NCBI RefSeq assembly: GCF_003255815.1
Contig: NC_037681.1
Span: forward strand, 61,705,690-61,769,689
Source of the DNA: Theropithecus gelada
Taxonomy: Eukaryota; Chordata; Mammalia; Primates; Cercopithecidae
DNA: 64,000 bases
Reading direction: 5' to 3'
Shown: positions 9,291 to 22,185 of the stretch, one piece after another
Layout of the letters: each line of letters opens with the position of its first letter
Position numbering within the stretch: the stretch's first letter is position 1
Notes under the pieces: generated by a model
Databases searched by the model: none
Told to the model about the DNA's origin: nothing
Seen by the model: only the letters and a program-made list of their open reading frames with translations
Position numbers and translations under genes: made by a program

Positions 9291-12200
9291 AGGTCCCTAT
9301 GAGTTAAATTTTAATATTTATATTAGAAAAGAACAGGCTAACAGGTAAGATACATTATTGAAAACAAGAAAATGTCAGAAAAATATATTATTGTAGAAGA
9401 CTTAACATGTGTATTTGAGCAACTTCTCAAAATAAAACATTGTGTAATAACTGTTTTGAGCAAATCAGATCATTATGAAAGTTTAGTGAAGACACGTAAA
9501 ATATGATTTTATAGGATAATTGAAAGTCTTGCACATTTTCAATTTCAGGTAAAATATTTATGGGAAATAATAAGAATGTAGGAACATGAGGTAGAGTGTA
9601 AGGAAGGAAAAGCATCAAAGCGGGAAATATGACACTACTTTGAGGTTATCTAAGATCTCAAATCAGAGAAAACCAGTTCAGAAGGGGAACAAGAAGAAAA
9701 TCCTAGGGGAAGAATGAGAAAGAATTTAGGATAAAACACTGAATTAAAAGCAGGAAGGATGAGAATATTTTCCATACAAGAGAATGAGATAACAGAAAAT
9801 AGGAAAAGCTTGTTGGAATATAAATAATAGTCTTGATTATCATCCTCAGGAAAGGATTTTCCAGACTTCAATGGGCAATGAGAACCTTATCTTTTATAAT
9901 TCTATCTCTCCTAGGCCAACCTTCTAGAAAATACTGACATCGACAGATTTCCTTGAGCAAATAACAACTACCATAGGTCTGTCAACCTGGTGCCAGGATT
10001 CAGACAAAAAATATAAAAATGAAGTGCTTCTGAGGGAGCTGTCTGGAAAGAATTAATTTCTCAGAAGAATAAATGTCAATCACCTGCTATTGGCAGGGTC
10101 TGCCTATTTTGGAGAGCACTCTGGTATCTGTCAAAAATTCTGACATTAACCTCTCTTTTTCAGATGGGAGGAAGAATATTTGTTGCCCTGCCACTCCTGG
10201 AGGTCCTGCCTCAATGATAGGGGTCCTAAGAAGGAGGCTGCCACTTCAAACAAACATCTTTTACCAATAAGACCCCCAGAGAAGGAAAATGGTTGACAGA
10301 CGACAGCCTCTGATCCTGATTTAGTGAAGAGCAGAGTACACATTTCTAGTGGATACAATTTCCTCCTGCCAGGCATTACTGATTAACATGATAGAAGGAA
10401 CAGCCTCAAAAAATGTGATATGCTGGGTTCATTCCTATTACACAGATTAGTCAACACAGCAGCATGTAGAAAGGTAATAAAGAAACATACATTATTAACA
10501 TTTTTACATTGTAAAAAAAAAAAAAAAATGCTGCAAGTCTGGAATTTCCCAGTGACCTTAGGAAATTTAATGTTTTTTTTTTTTTTTAACAGGATTAAGT
10601 GTAGACACTGCATTCACCTAAATATCAAAATTAGATTTAAAAACTGTTAAAAAGTGGGGTCACAGAACATAAATGCTATGCATTTTGTAATAATATGACA
10701 AAAATTTTACAGAAGGGGAGGCAAATAAGGATAAGAATACAGTAAGAACATTAATTGTATTTCCTTAAGATGGCATCAATAGATGAAGTTTAATGCAGAT
10801 ACATTAATAAACAGGATTTAAAATGTATTACGTAAGGTCATAAAGAGAACTTCAAGAAGGACTGAAAATGAGAAGACAACAATGAAATCTGGAAGACAGA
10901 AAGATGGAATAAAATATGTGTGTTCCTTACTTCATTTTTTAAAGGGATGTGTAAGTACACACTAAATGTTTATATGATACTTTCTACTGTTTTCTTAACC
11001 CTTTCCTTAAAAATGAAATAATGATATGATTCTTTATAAAAGGCTAAGAAATAAGTATTACATTGCTTATATACAATTTTGTCAATACTGTTCCTAAGAA
11101 TAATATAAGATTAATTTTGAAGAAAAACTTTGAGGAAAGATGATGTAAAGTTGACTCTAAACAACCTTCTTGAACCCTGAGTGAACTGTTTGGAGAGAAG
11201 GAAAATAAAAAGGAAAAAATGTCTCTTAACAGTCCTAAAAACAACGGTTGATACCAGAAGCATACCACAAACTTAAAAACAAGAAAAATATGAATAAGGA
11301 GATGCAATGATGTGGGAGAAGGCAAGAATTCAGGGAATACTTACTGATGTCCCAGGAGGCATGTCCACTGTGGTCATGAGGGAGCCATTGTAGGGCCCAA
11401 ACTAGCACAATAGAGGTTGCCTTTCCAAAGCAAGCGGACCATATTCTAAATTTATAATAGTAGGGATAGAAAAATGGGTGTGACCATTTCTATCTACAGG
11501 ATAACTTCTAGTGAGGAGTACAGGATTACTCTTGAGTTTGGGAAACCTCTCTGGGAAAAATGCCTCTAGGACAGTTCCAGGAATTAAATACAAACTATCT
11601 AATGGCCTTGCTTCTTGTTAGAAGCACTATGTAAATAAAACTTTGGTTTTTCATTAGTGTGTGTAGAGGGAATTAAAGATGCAAGCTTAATTGGATCAGT
11701 TATATTAGTTTCAAATATTTGCCTACACGTGATAAAACGCTACTCCTTTGTTCCAACATAAAGTCAGAAAACAGGTATTTCATGGTAAGAGATGATCTCT
11801 GAGTAGGTGATGAAGCTCCTGGCTGCTCTGCCAAACTGAGTGCATGGTTTTCATTCTCATGATCTAAGATGGCAGATCTGCTTCCAGTTTCCCTATCTAT
11901 ATTCCAAGTAAGAAGAAGGAAAGGTACAGGAACAAAGGGAAAGTCATATCTCCTAAAACTAAGAAAAAAGAATCTTAGAAAACCCCAGCATTCTCAGTTT
12001 ATTTGCTTTTGTCTGTAGTTACAAGGAACCCTGAGACATGGCATTTCTCTTTTTTGGGGGGGTGCTGGTGAGGGGGAGAGCATGGGAAAGGGGATATATT
12101 CCACCCTGATCAACAACCTAAAATCAATATTGTTAGTAAATAAGAAGTGGAGGAAAAGGTATTTGACAGAAAAATTAGAATGATCTTCTTCAGGCTATCT

Positions 12201-12844
12201 CTTGCTACACCACAATCAACCATTTACATACTCCCTTTTATTTTCATTCACTGCTTCCCAAGCTAGTCTCATCCAGTGACTCTCTCCAGCCAAAAGTGAT
12301 TCCTGAAGCTCTGTCAGGTCCAGAAATAGCTTCTTAGAGGTCTGAAAACCTGTCAATTTAAGCCTTAACGCTTATCTGACACCAACACTATTGTCAATGT
12401 TATACAATATATAATAGTTTAGAAAAAGCAGGAAACTACAATTTTAAAAATAATTCCTCTTCAGAAAGGAAGCAATAGGGAATAAACAGCATTGGCTAAT
12501 TTCTAGAATATACCAAATCCTGAGGGATCAGATGAGGAAGAACTTTCTAATCTGAAAGTAGAGGATGTTCTTGGGGAATGAAGCGGGCAGTTCCTGGTTC
12601 TGCTGAGGGGAAAGATACCTCTTGCCATCTCTGCTATGAACATAGTGGCATCATGGAACATGCCAACTTTCATAGCCCACTTCCCCTTGGTGTTGGTTGG
12701 ATGTCTCAGGAAATACCTCAATATTTGAAGAGTCACAAGCTATTTCAGGCAGTCAGGGATTTCTTCAGCAAAAGAATGGGCTTCTGATGATGTTGTGGTT
12801 GAAAACAGACTTTTGAAGCTGGAGTTACCACATATTAAATCATG
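9291..12844. other. Unassigned AT-rich sequence
   Basis: No gene or confident repeat in 3.5 kb. Noted within it: A15 at 10513-10528 and T15 near 10572-10586, which could pair; and 11765-12000, which has the feel of a degraded LTR-like repeat ('gaagctcctggctgctctgcc') that I cannot name. A polypyrimidine-AG at about 10150-10163 resembles a splice acceptor but nothing downstream supports an exon. Confidence 0.45.
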
Positions 12845-12985
12845 ACTCCGCATCTTACTATCTCTGTAATCTCATTTTATCTTTTATAAAATGAGAGTAA
12901 CAGTAGTAGCCTCCTCAATGGTTAAAGGATTAATTAATACATGACAAGCAGTCACAACAGTGCCTGAATTAGAGTGCTATATAAA
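12845..12985 (+). mobile_element. MIR SINE, 3' part
   Basis: Matches the 3' half of MIR: 'ttttataaaatgagagtaac' followed by a 'ggattaattaatacatg'-type segment and 'gctatataaactttagctat'. The 5' part is lost or unrecognisable. Confidence 0.7.
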
Positions 12986-14494
12986 CTTTAGCTATTATTT
13001 TGATTCTAGTTATATTACAACTATCATCATTATTATTGTATTATGGGTAAATAATCACAGAAAATGTTCTGTGACATAGTCTTTAAGATATTTGCCTTTT
13101 ACATGTTGGTTTAATGTTTTCTGTTTGGCCCTTTGTCCTTTCAGCATAATGCCATTGCCTTACACTAATTTGAAACAACAGGCTAGGCTGAAGGAGGAAA
13201 ATCTTATGGCAGGCTCACAGTAATTGAATGACAAAATATGTTTCGTGAAATGTACTTAAGAAAGACTTGGCACCACTATCTTACCTCCTACCTGTATTTC
13301 TACTTTGTAAATGCTGATCACAGAATTTAAAAAGCTGTTCTTTTTAAGCTTCCTAAGAATCCAAATCATGTAACTTTTGACCAATTTAAAGGGCAGGGGA
13401 AAGATGAAAGCATCCCTTCCACAGTGCAGAAGTTCTTTCTATATCTGCTTGACAATCCAATAGTTCTATTCTTACTTTATCCCTTTCTTCCAGAACTTTG
13501 TTCATTGTATCTAGAAATAACCAGGATTTTACCACATTTTGTTTTTTTCCCACCATTTACCCAAAAGCCAAAATCTGGTATACACATTAAATATGCCAAA
13601 CATTGCATCATTTAATGTTTTGACGCCATACAATAAAAGTTATTAGTTTTCCAGCTTACAATTTCAAAGATATGGAAATTAGGGAAAATAATCTCATCTA
13701 GGGCCAAAAAATAGGCAATGGAGGAAGGGCAGATTACAAAATAACTGGAGAAGTCAGGATGACAAGTGGATCATATGCAAAGATGTTGATATTACCCAGG
13801 ACTATGGATCTCTTGAAAATTACTGGACCCCATACGCAAAGAAAAGGAATGTTGAAGTCTATAACCTTTACAGAGTGCCACATAGCAACAGGAATGACCC
13901 ATTCAAACATTAATTCAAATTTCTACTTCTATGATTCTTTTTTTAGTAGACATATGGTAGAATACATCTTCCTAGGATTGGATTTTATTTGGCCTTCATC
14001 ACTGATCATAATTTTATTCCTTCTCTTCTTTCTCTCCTTCCTTTCCTCCTTCCTTTATTCATTTTCTATCTTGTTTCCTTCATGTCCTCCCTTTCGGTCT
14101 CCCAATCTTTTCTTCTATCTTTGTGTTTTGCTTTTTCTCTATTTTGTTAGGGGGCATCAGGTAGAAGGACTCAAAATAAATTAATATACAATAAGCTCCT
14201 TCTGAGCAATCCTTACATCTTCTTCTTCTCAATTTCCCAGGTGCCTCAGTCAAACCAAAGGTAAAAATTTCCCAGACCTTATATTTCCCAGATGCGACAC
14301 TTGTTTATATATGACAATATTCTGTTTATTTTATACAAACATTTGTTTGATTCTTTTGCAAATGCCTCCTGACAGGATTTAAAAGGAAATCTAAAACACA
14401 GCAAAGAAAACACTAAACAAATATAGAAAAATGTGAGGAAAGAAACACAATAAATGAATATATCATAGATCCAGAAAGTAAGATGAATTTACTG
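12986..14494. other. Unassigned sequence with pyrimidine-rich tract
   Basis: No nameable repeat or gene. A C/T-rich low-complexity stretch occupies roughly 14018-14145. A 141-codon frame starting at 13759 runs across this tract; its C-terminal half is simply Phe/Leu/Ser-rich translation of the pyrimidine tract and there is no supporting signal, so I treat it as chance. Confidence 0.45.
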
Positions 14495-15075
14495 CATTAA
14501 TCCATACCACAGTTATTTATAGATTACCTACAGTGGAGATAGAGTAGAAAACAAACCAGAAAAAATGATCTGTCTTTCATGGAATGTACTTTATGGCAGG
14601 TGAAATCTGATCATATAAGGTAGTTACAAGTATAATGAATAAAGCCAAGTAATATAAAAAATGACAAAGGAAGGCATCATTTTAGATGGAGTTCTCAAAT
14701 AAGTCTGTTCTGTTGTAAAGTCATTTGAGATGAGACCTGAATGAAGTGAGAAGAGGTCATCTTTTGGGGAAACAGTGTTCCACGCAGAAGGAGACACATT
14801 TGGAAAAGGGCCTGGGACGAGGTCACATTTTGTGTGTTTCCATGGACAGCAAGAAAGCTAGAGTGAATGGAGCGCAGTAAACATGGCATAAGATGAAATG
14901 AGAGAAAAAGGCAAGGTCTAATTTACCTTGTAGGCCATGGTGAAGATGTTCTATTTTGTTGTGAGAACAATAGGAAGCCAAAAAGGTTTGAAACATGGAA
15001 AAGACAGGATGTTACTTAAGGTTTTCAAAGTTCATTTTGGATACTGTGTGAAAAAAAATAACAGTAGAGGAAGTG
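14495..15075 (-). mobile_element. L2 LINE fragment, antisense
   Basis: Read on the plus strand it follows the reverse complement of the L2 3' region: a 'ttatttatagattacctac' beginning, then 'gatgagacctgaatgaagtg' (about 14733), 'aaagggcctggga', and 'ccttgtaggccatggtgaag' (about 14926). These blocks occur in this order in antisense L2. It is heavily diverged and encodes nothing. A 99-codon frame at 14937-15236 overlaps it by chance. Confidence 0.75.
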
Positions 15076-15744
15076 TGACTTTGAAATTTGTAGCAGCCTA
15101 TTCAAGAAAGGAAAGCCAGACCAATTTTGCTTTTAATATTGACAAACAAGATAAAGATAGACTAAAAGCTCGAGAAAGAGAGCGTTTCCTGCGCCTTCCA
15201 GCAGACAAGCATGTTTTAGAGGTCCTTATTACATAAGAACTATATCTTAAAACACAGCTGTATCATTATTTCCTAAATGTCTCTGAATTCATTTTGTCTT
15301 GGTCTTGAGCTATTTAGAAGACAGAATATTAAAACTTTTTATCTCCCACCACCGCCACCCCTCACCAATTGTTTGGGTTATTTTCACTTTACCAACATGT
15401 TGGAGAGATACATGGATTTTTACTGAAGATTTTCCAGGGGAGACAGAAGATTTTAGATTATATGCAACATAGCACTAAATCTCATAAACATACATTTGAC
15501 AAATCTTCCCAGATGCACCAGCACTTAGAATGCCCTCCTTCTATACCATTCGTGCAAAAAATCTAACATCATTGGCTCCTGTTAGCCCAACTCCCACATT
15601 CATTGCCTAATGCTTAAATTTCCAACAAATTTTATTATGCAGAACAATTGAACTTGATTCCAGTGCCCTCAAATTGAATAGCGTCTTATGAGCACCTAGT
15701 CAACAAAAGAACTTTCAGATACTGAAAGGCACTTTCTTTAAAAA
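15076..15744. other. Unassigned sequence
   Basis: Between an L2 and a MIR; no gene or repeat recognised. It contains a C-rich patch near 15345-15365. Confidence 0.45.
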
Positions 15745-15985
15745 GTAGTATAGTGATTTAAAGCGTGTATTCCTGATTTAGATTTCATGAAAGATTTCCT
15801 CTTTACATGCTCTATGCATTACAATCCCTCCTTGTGTCTTAATTTCTTCACCTTTAAAATGGATATTGAGATAATAGATATAATCTTAAAAGTATAACAA
15901 AATATAATACATGCAAAATACTTGACACAGCACCTGGCACAAGCTAATGTAATACATAAATATTAGTTATATTTGTAACTATTTT
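15745..15985 (+). mobile_element. MIR SINE
   Basis: Near complete MIR layout: 'agtatagtgatttaaagcgt' start, 'ttaatttcttcacctttaaa' middle, and 'cagcacctggcacaagctaa' with 'taaatattagttat' at the 3' end. Heavily diverged. Confidence 0.8.
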
Positions 15986-16314
15986 TTAACATTTAGTTCC
16001 ATTTAATTTCTTGTATGTAAGTATAATTTATTTATATTTATATTTATATTTATAAAATAGAGAAATTTCTCTGAAAATGCCAATGCAGAAGTTCCTCTTA
16101 TCATGAAAATTTTTATTTTTTGATACTTTGTTAAGATTAGAAGATATATTAACCTTCAGGATCAGTAGAAGACTCAATGCTATTCTGCTAATTGCCTTTG
16201 CTAATAAATACCTATTTGATATAAGATTATTTGAAGTTAAGATATAATAAGGAATACAGGGCTAAAGATAGTAAGATGTTCCATACTATAAACTCTACAG
16301 AGGATGCCTAACAG

Positions 16315-16470
16315 GTAGGTGAGCCATAAAACTAAGTTCAAATTTCAGCTCTGTCACTTACTATGCAGTTTTAGTCATGTTACTTAACCATCAAAAGCAC
16401 TGTTTCATCATTTGTAAGATGTAGTTACCATGAGTAAATATCTTCCAAAAAATAAGAGTTCAACACATAT
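16315..16470 (+). mobile_element. MIR SINE
   Basis: Core of a MIR: 'ttcagctctgtcacttacta', then 'gttacttaaccatcaaaagc' and 'tttcatcatttgtaagatg'. Second MIR in the same orientation within 600 bp; independent insertion is the simplest reading. Confidence 0.75.
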
Positions 16471-17780
16471 TTTCTAAACTAAATTGAATGTTATCTTTTA
16501 ACACACTATTCACTCACAATTTTTCACATTCTTGAACAGCAATTTAAATTCTTTTTGTTAAAATTATTTTCTAAGTTGAAAATAGTTTCTAAAATAAGGA
16601 TTTTAGATTATACTTATTTACAAGAAACTAAATGTTAAGGATTTTAGCTATTTTTACTTAAAATCTTTGAGGGCAAGAAGATGTCCTGAACCAAAACCCT
16701 GCAGACATACAAGGTTGCAAAGAGAGAAGCTTGTCCTTTGAGCTTCTTATTTTTCATTTCTTTCTCTAGGCCCAAGTGGGATATTTCCAGATTTTGCAAA
16801 CAAACCATATGTTCCCAATGCCTTAATATTAAAAGCTGTCTCATCTTGCTTTTCAAAGGTGATATTTATAGTTCTCTGTTCTACATGTGAGTTGTTAAGA
16901 ATTTATCCATGATCATTAGCATTTATTAAAATATTTCTACCAGGTTTCATATAGCAAATTCTATTTGTAAGTTAGTGCTCCTAGCTGCCCTGTGTTAAAG
17001 CTGAAATTTTTGGGTACAGCAGGAATTTCAGTAACCTTGATTTTAATTTTTTTCTTATTTTATGTGGTTCTTCATTAAATAATAGTACCATTTAGATTTT
17101 CAGAACATCACTACGAACATGAGAGGAAGAAAGGAGAGTAGGATTAGTTTACTGGATGACATGGGATATTGGTACAAGACAAATTAAGGGAGGTAGACAT
17201 AGTATATGCAAAAGATAGAAATTGCCATGCTAATTTATGTTTTTGTTTGAAACCCGAAAAAGTATATGTCTTATATTGTAATTTTTTCTACATGTTAATA
17301 TTAAAATAAAATTTTATCTCCTGGGCAAGTGACAACTCTTAGTTGAGGAATTTTGAAGTGTCAAGCTTTGAAAATTTGTTACAAATATTCCATTAAATAA
17401 ATATTCCTTATACAAATAACTAAATATTTGGTTGTAATTCATTATGCACTTAGTATATTACACACTTAATTTATGACAGTAATAGTTCAAGGGTCTTTGA
17501 AGCATCAACAATATTTTATTTATGTATGGTACATTAAATTTTTTCAAAGTACTTCACTTACAGTTTCTCATTAGTTCATAGATTTTACCAAATTACCTAT
17601 GACATGATTTCTGCGTTAACCCTTATCCTTACACATGTCATTTCATAAACCATATTTGTCAAAACTGAGCACTTAATATTGAAAACTGCTATTATATAGC
17701 TTTAGGAAAATGGTAATGTCTGCAAGGTAAGTAAATGTATACCTGAATTTTTCTTTATTTGAATGTTAGTTGGTTTAAAA
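16471..17780. other. Unassigned AT-rich sequence
   Basis: No gene, RNA or nameable repeat. Very AT-rich, with ordinary stop-dense frames. Confidence 0.45.
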
Positions 17781-17997
17781 CAGAAGTTGGGAAACTATGG
17801 CCATTGGGAAAAGGCCTCTGCACCTGTTTTTGTAAATAAGGATTCACTGGAACACAGCCATGCTCATTCATTGACATATTGTCTATTGTTGCTTTTATGC
17901 TACAATGTCAAGGACGAGTAGTTATGGAATAGGAGGTATGATCCACAGAACTTAAATACTGTTTTTTCCTTTACACAGCAAGTTTGTTGAGCCCCAA
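17781..17997 (+). mobile_element. Non-autonomous hAT DNA transposon remnant
   Basis: Begins 'cagaagttgggaaactatgg' and ends 'agtttgttgagcccca', which approximate complementary hAT terminal repeats of the common mammalian family whose middle reads 'tggaacacagccatgctcat' and 'attgttgcttttatgctaca'. The flanking 8 bases on the two sides (GTTTAAAA and ATTTAGAG) agree at five positions and differ only by purine transitions, as expected of an aged 8-bp duplication. I do not assign a subfamily name. Confidence 0.75.
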
Positions 17998-18964
17998 TTT
18001 AGAGGTTGCTGGATAGAATGAAAAGCAAATGACTTGGCAAAGAAAATGCTTTATACTCTTCAAGCTTAAATAAAGCTGAAGTACAGAACTATTGAGTATC
18101 CTAGCAAGAAACAGAATAATTTGACCCAAACTTCAAATAAACTGAGCTTAATAAATAAACTATGAGTAAAGGCGAATCAACAAAGGATATTGAAGTAACC
18201 GCCTAGCAACTGTAGAAACCCATCACTACCACTAGTCCTTCAGGGGAAAGGGGAGGAAGGAATGTTTCAGGAGTCCAATGAGCATGGGAAATAGAAAATA
18301 AGGGATTCCCAGCAGGAATTGTCATCATGAGGAGACCTAACCACTGCCGAAACTGAAGAGAGTGGTAAATAAATACTCCTATGTCTCTTTTCTTCTGCTT
18401 CACTATTCAGCTGGTGTCATCTACTGGCCGAATGGATGGTGAGACAGCCTAGGAGGCAGTGCCCAGAGTTCAGCCTACAGGATCACAGTTCATGTACAAA
18501 AGGATAGAAAACTATTTGAACAGAGGCAGAGAGAACCAGAAACTGGCACAAGTGACCAGCTGCTCAACTAGATTAATAGATCTTACTAGATTAGTGTGAT
18601 CTCTGAATTTATCCTTTGTTTTGATTTAATAACTTAAAAAAGAGTAAAATAATGCATAAGAATATTGGATTAGAATAATAATTTTAAAAGGAAGTGTTAT
18701 GAGTGAAAGCAACTTGGGAAATGAGAATAGTGACAGATTAATGACAAAGAGCACATTTTAAAACCTTACTGCCGTGAACAGACATTTCTATCATTTTAAA
18801 TAAAATTGTATTTATATGTTTAGTTTGGCTTATTTGTTTTTAAATGTACTTTTTATAGAAAATTCTGATTATACACTTATTAGATACCTTTACTTGGATG
18901 ATTCAATAAATCCAGGGATGTCAAGATATCCTCTTCTATTGTGTGCTATCGGTCCATAGCACCA
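17998..18964. other. Unassigned sequence
   Basis: No gene or nameable repeat between a hAT remnant and an L2 element. Confidence 0.45.
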
Positions 18965-19765
18965 ACATCAGTTAGGTTACATAAGCCAGAAATATAAGAG
19001 GCATTTTTGACATCTTCATCTCTCTGACAAGTTGTCAGCAATATTTGTTGGTTTTATTTTCTAAATATATCTTATATTTCTCCACTTCTGTCCATTTCTA
19101 CTGCCAATACTCTAGAGCAACTTTCGTCTCTTACCAGGATTGCTTATTAACTGATCCCCATTTATCAACTCAGACCTGCATAAATTGTAGAACATTTATT
19201 TTTAAAGTGTCAAAACTGAAATATTTCCCTTAAAATTCTTCAGCAAGATTTGCTGCTTAGAATCTGAACCAAAATCTTATAAAATTATGGGTCTAAATCC
19301 TGCCTTCCTGGCAAGCTTCCTCTCCCATAATTTGCATTTAAACCTTTGCAGCCCAGACACTCAGCTCCTTTAGTTCTTCACAGTTATACCACATTCACGC
19401 CCACCATAAGGCCTTTGCACAGGTTGTTCCTTTCATCTGAAATGATACGTTCCCAATGCAGCCACCTTCTACTTGGTTGAGTTAACTTTTTCTAATCCTT
19501 TAGCTCTCAGCTAGGTGAAACTTCCTCAGGGAAATACTTCTTTAATTACTTCCAGATTATTTGTAATATTTTTCCATAGACCCATGTTATTTTCAGTTTG
19601 CAGTTATACATAACCAAGAGGATGATTTGGTTAATATCTAGGAAGATAATGTAAGTTTCATAGAGTCCAGACATGTTTTTGATCACCAATTTATCCTTAG
19701 CACCTAGCACAAAGTATAAATTGAACAGGTTCTCAGTAATTACATGATACATGAATAGGTGTTTT
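18965..19765 (+). mobile_element. L2 LINE 3' region
   Basis: About 800 bp of L2 in sense orientation. Blocks in the right order include 'tctccacttctgtccatttc' (19078), 'aaggcctttgcacaggttgt' (19408), 'cctcagggaaatacttcttt' (19525) and the terminal 'cctagcacaaagtataaatt' (19703). The ORF2 tail is translationally destroyed. It is the longest single L2 fragment in the window. Confidence 0.82.
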
Positions 19766-20002
19766 TATGCAAGTGGAATATGAATACTGAGTTGCTAAGA
19801 GATGGAATGTTCTGGTTTAAAGCTAGATTTGCAAATTCAAATCTACTCTTCTATAGTCAGTTTTGTGTTGCAGTTGGGGTTAGATGGCAAATGAGTTTTC
19901 CTTTGTAAACTGGCTTCCTGCCAATATGGAGAACTAGAGAAAAATTGGAAGCCAGGAGAAAGGAAAGAGGGATTTTCCCCTTCCTGTTAACTTTTATTTT
20001 TA

Positions 20003-20240
20003 CTTTTCGTGGCTTTTCTGAGATATGACTGACATACAAAAAGCTGTTAAATGCATACAACTTGATGTGTTTTCAGATAAGTACACACTGTCAAACTACC
20101 AATGCCATAAATGTATTCATCTTCTCCTAAAGTCTTCTTTCACTCTTCCCATTTTATTTTTCTCCTTTTATGGTAAAAGCATTTAATATAAGGTCTATCC
20201 TCTGAGAAAATGTTTAACTATGTGCTTTAAACTGGGCCAA
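20003..20240 (-). mobile_element. Old L1 (L1M) 3' UTR fragment, antisense
   Basis: Read on the plus strand it resembles the reverse complement of an L1M 3' UTR: 'tttctgagatatgactgaca' corresponds to the usual 'ttattgagatataattgaca' block, followed by a 'tgatgtgttttcagataagt'-type stretch. Diverged; no 5' continuation recognised. Confidence 0.55.
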
Positions 20241-20529
20241 TAGGAGAGCAGTGAATTGTGGGTTTGGGTGTTTTCCCTGTCAACATTACCATCTGTAAAC
20301 TTTTGGAATGACTTACTCCACACATACATCATGTGATATTTTTCATCACCAAGGAATTCATTTTACCGCAAAACTGGTATAGCAATGGTCATTCCCATAG
20401 AATCACTGGTCTTACCACAAAACCCACCACTCTGAAGAAGCTGGTATGAAAGAATGGTTTTTTTAAAAGCCTATTAAAGGCTCGGTTATGGTGCTAGTTT
20501 TAAAATCAATGCCTTGAAATATTGGGCAC

Positions 20530-21105
20530 TGTGATGATTATTAGGTGGCAACTTGATTGGATTGAAGGATGCCTAGATAGGTAATTAAGTATTGTTTCTG
20601 GATATGTCTGTGAGGGTGTTGCCAGGGAGATTAACATTTGAGTCAGTGCACTGGGAAAGGAAGACCCACCCTTAGTGTGGGTGGGCACCATCCAATCAGC
20701 TGCCAGCACAACTAGAACAAAGCAGGCGGAGGAAGGTGGGATAACCTGGCTTGCTGGGTCTTGTGGCTTCCAACTTTCTCCAGTGCTGGATACTTCCATA
20801 CGTTCCTCTTGCCCCTGGACATCAGACTCCAGGTTCTTTGACCTTTGGACTCTTGGACTTACAGTGGTTTGCTGGGGGTTTCTTGGGCCCTCTGGCCTCA
20901 GACTGAGGGCCATACTGTTGGCTTCCCTACTTTTGAGGCTTTTGGATCAGACTGAGCCACTACTGGTTTCTTTCTTCCTCTGCTTGCAGATGGCCTATAG
21001 TGGGACTTTGCCTTGTGATCTTGTGAGCCAATTCTCCTTAATAAACTCCCTTTTATATATACATATATCCTATCAATTCTGTCCCTCTGGAGAATCCTAC
21101 TACAG
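20530..21105 (+). mobile_element. MLT2-like ERVL LTR
   Basis: Sense-orientation LTR with the MLT2 block order: a 'ggcaacttgattgga' start, 'tctgtgagggtgttgccagg', 'gtgggtgggcaccatccaat', 'gtgagccaattctccttaat', AATAAA at about 21038, then 'tatcaattctgtccctctgg' and a terminal 'ctacag'. It is strongly diverged. Overlapping frames of 135 and 148 codons on the two strands are chance frames within the LTR. ERVL-type internal sequence is found downstream, so this may be the 5' LTR of a deleted ERVL. Confidence 0.65.
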
Positions 21106-21434
21106 GCACTCTCTTATATAATATATTGTATATTTAACTGGCAATCAATACACGGTGTTCTTTTTTTCCAGAAGAAGTAAAAATGACTCTTCTTGCTATT
21201 ACACCTAATAATTCATTCAGAGAATTTTTATTCCTGACACAGAAATTTGGGACTACTGCTTTGGGGTCTTAATTATCAGGAGAGGAAAGCTTTTATCAGA
21301 ACACATAACAATGGCTCCATTGATCTCAAAGTTAAGATCACCACTTCGCCATTTTGGGCTCTATGTCAATTAACCAGTACATAAAGAAGAAGAAAATAGA
21401 AATAATGGTTCCTGATTATTAAGAATAAAATAGA
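21106..21434 (+). pseudogene. ERVL internal relic, left part (dUTPase-like region)
   Basis: The 3' part (about 21265-21434) resembles the segment of ERVL elements that encodes a dUTPase near the end of pol: blocks such as 'aacaatggctccattgatct' and 'cgccattttgggctctatgt' are in the expected order. The frame is broken. An L1 then interrupts it, and the matching continuation is found on the other side of the L1. It sits right after an MLT2-like LTR with gag and most of pol missing, so the provirus must have been deleted internally or the parts are unrelated. No functional protein is possible. Confidence 0.55.
21421..21434 (+). repeat. L1 target-site duplication, left copy
   Basis: The 14-base sequence AAGAATAAAATAGA abuts the first G of the L1. 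Its partner beyond the L1 tail matches at 13 of 14 positions. A-rich and typical of L1 endonuclease target sites. Confidence 0.93.
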
Positions 21435-21445
21435 GGGGGAGGTTC

Positions 21446-21455
21446 CAAGATGGCC
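21446..21455 (+). promoter_or_regulatory. L1 5' UTR YY1 core site
   Basis: CAAGATGGCC lies 12 bases into the element, the position of the YY1 site that sets the L1 transcription start. The core is kept but the base after it is A where young L1s have G, so the CpG is lost. The rest of the 5' UTR promoter, and the antisense promoter expected around 21835-22035 by position, has many CpG-to-TpG/CpA changes. Confidence 0.75.
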
Positions 21456-22185
21456 AAATAGGAACAGCTCCAGTCTACAACTCCCAGTGTGAGCGACGCA
21501 GAAGATGGGTGATTTCTGCATTTCCAACTGAGGTACCGGGTTTATCTCACTGGGGCTTGTCGGACAGTGGGTGCATGGACCATGAGTCAAAGCAGGGCGA
21601 GGCACCTCCTCACCCAGGAAGTGCAAGGGGTCAGGGAATTCCGTTTCCTAGCAAAGGGAAGCTGTGACAGACGACACCTGGAAAATTGGGTCACTCCCAC
21701 CCTAACACTGCGCTTTTCCAACAGTCTTAGCAAATGGCACACCAGGAGATTATATCCCCTGCCTGGCTCCGAGGTCCCACACCTACAAAGCCTTGCTCAC
21801 TGCTAGCACAGCTGTGTGAGATCAAACTGCAAGGTGGCATCAAGGTTAGGGGAGGGGCATTTGCCATTGCTGAGGCTTGAGCAGGTAAACAAAATGGCCA
21901 GGAAGCTCAAACTGGGTGGGGCCCACTGCAGCTCAAGGAGGCCTGCCTGCCTCTGTAGACTCCACCTCGGAACAGGGCATAGCTGAACAAAAGGTAGCAG
22001 AAACTTCTGCAGACATAAACGTCCCTGTCAGCTTTGAAGAGAGTAGTGGTTCTCCTAGCACAGAGTTTGAGATCTGAGAACAGTCAGACTGCCTCCTCAA
22101 GTGGGTCCCTGACCCCCAAGTAGCCTAACTGGGAGGCACCTCACAGTAGGGGCCAAATGACACCTCATATGGCTGGGTGCCCCTC

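Noticed and set aside
10150..10270. Splice-acceptor-like 'ctctctttttcag' followed by ATGGGAGG
   Set aside because: No donor site, polyadenylation signal or sustained open frame follows at a sensible distance; pyrimidine-AG strings are common by chance.
13759..14184. 141-codon plus-strand open frame with hydrophobic C-terminal half
   Set aside because: The hydrophobic part coincides with a pyrimidine-rich tract, which gives Phe/Leu/Ser by composition. No domain, conserved start or splice support.
20506..21121. Overlapping open frames of 135 and 148 codons on opposite strands
   Set aside because: Both lie inside the MLT2-like LTR; LTRs do not encode protein and the overlap on two strands is typical of chance frames in moderately GC-rich repeats.
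21366..21626. 86-codon minus-strand frame at the L1 5' end as a possible ORF0
   Set aside because: It runs out through the L1 start into flanking ERVL-type sequence and is not at the position expected of primate L1 ORF0, which begins around nucleotide 450 of the element.
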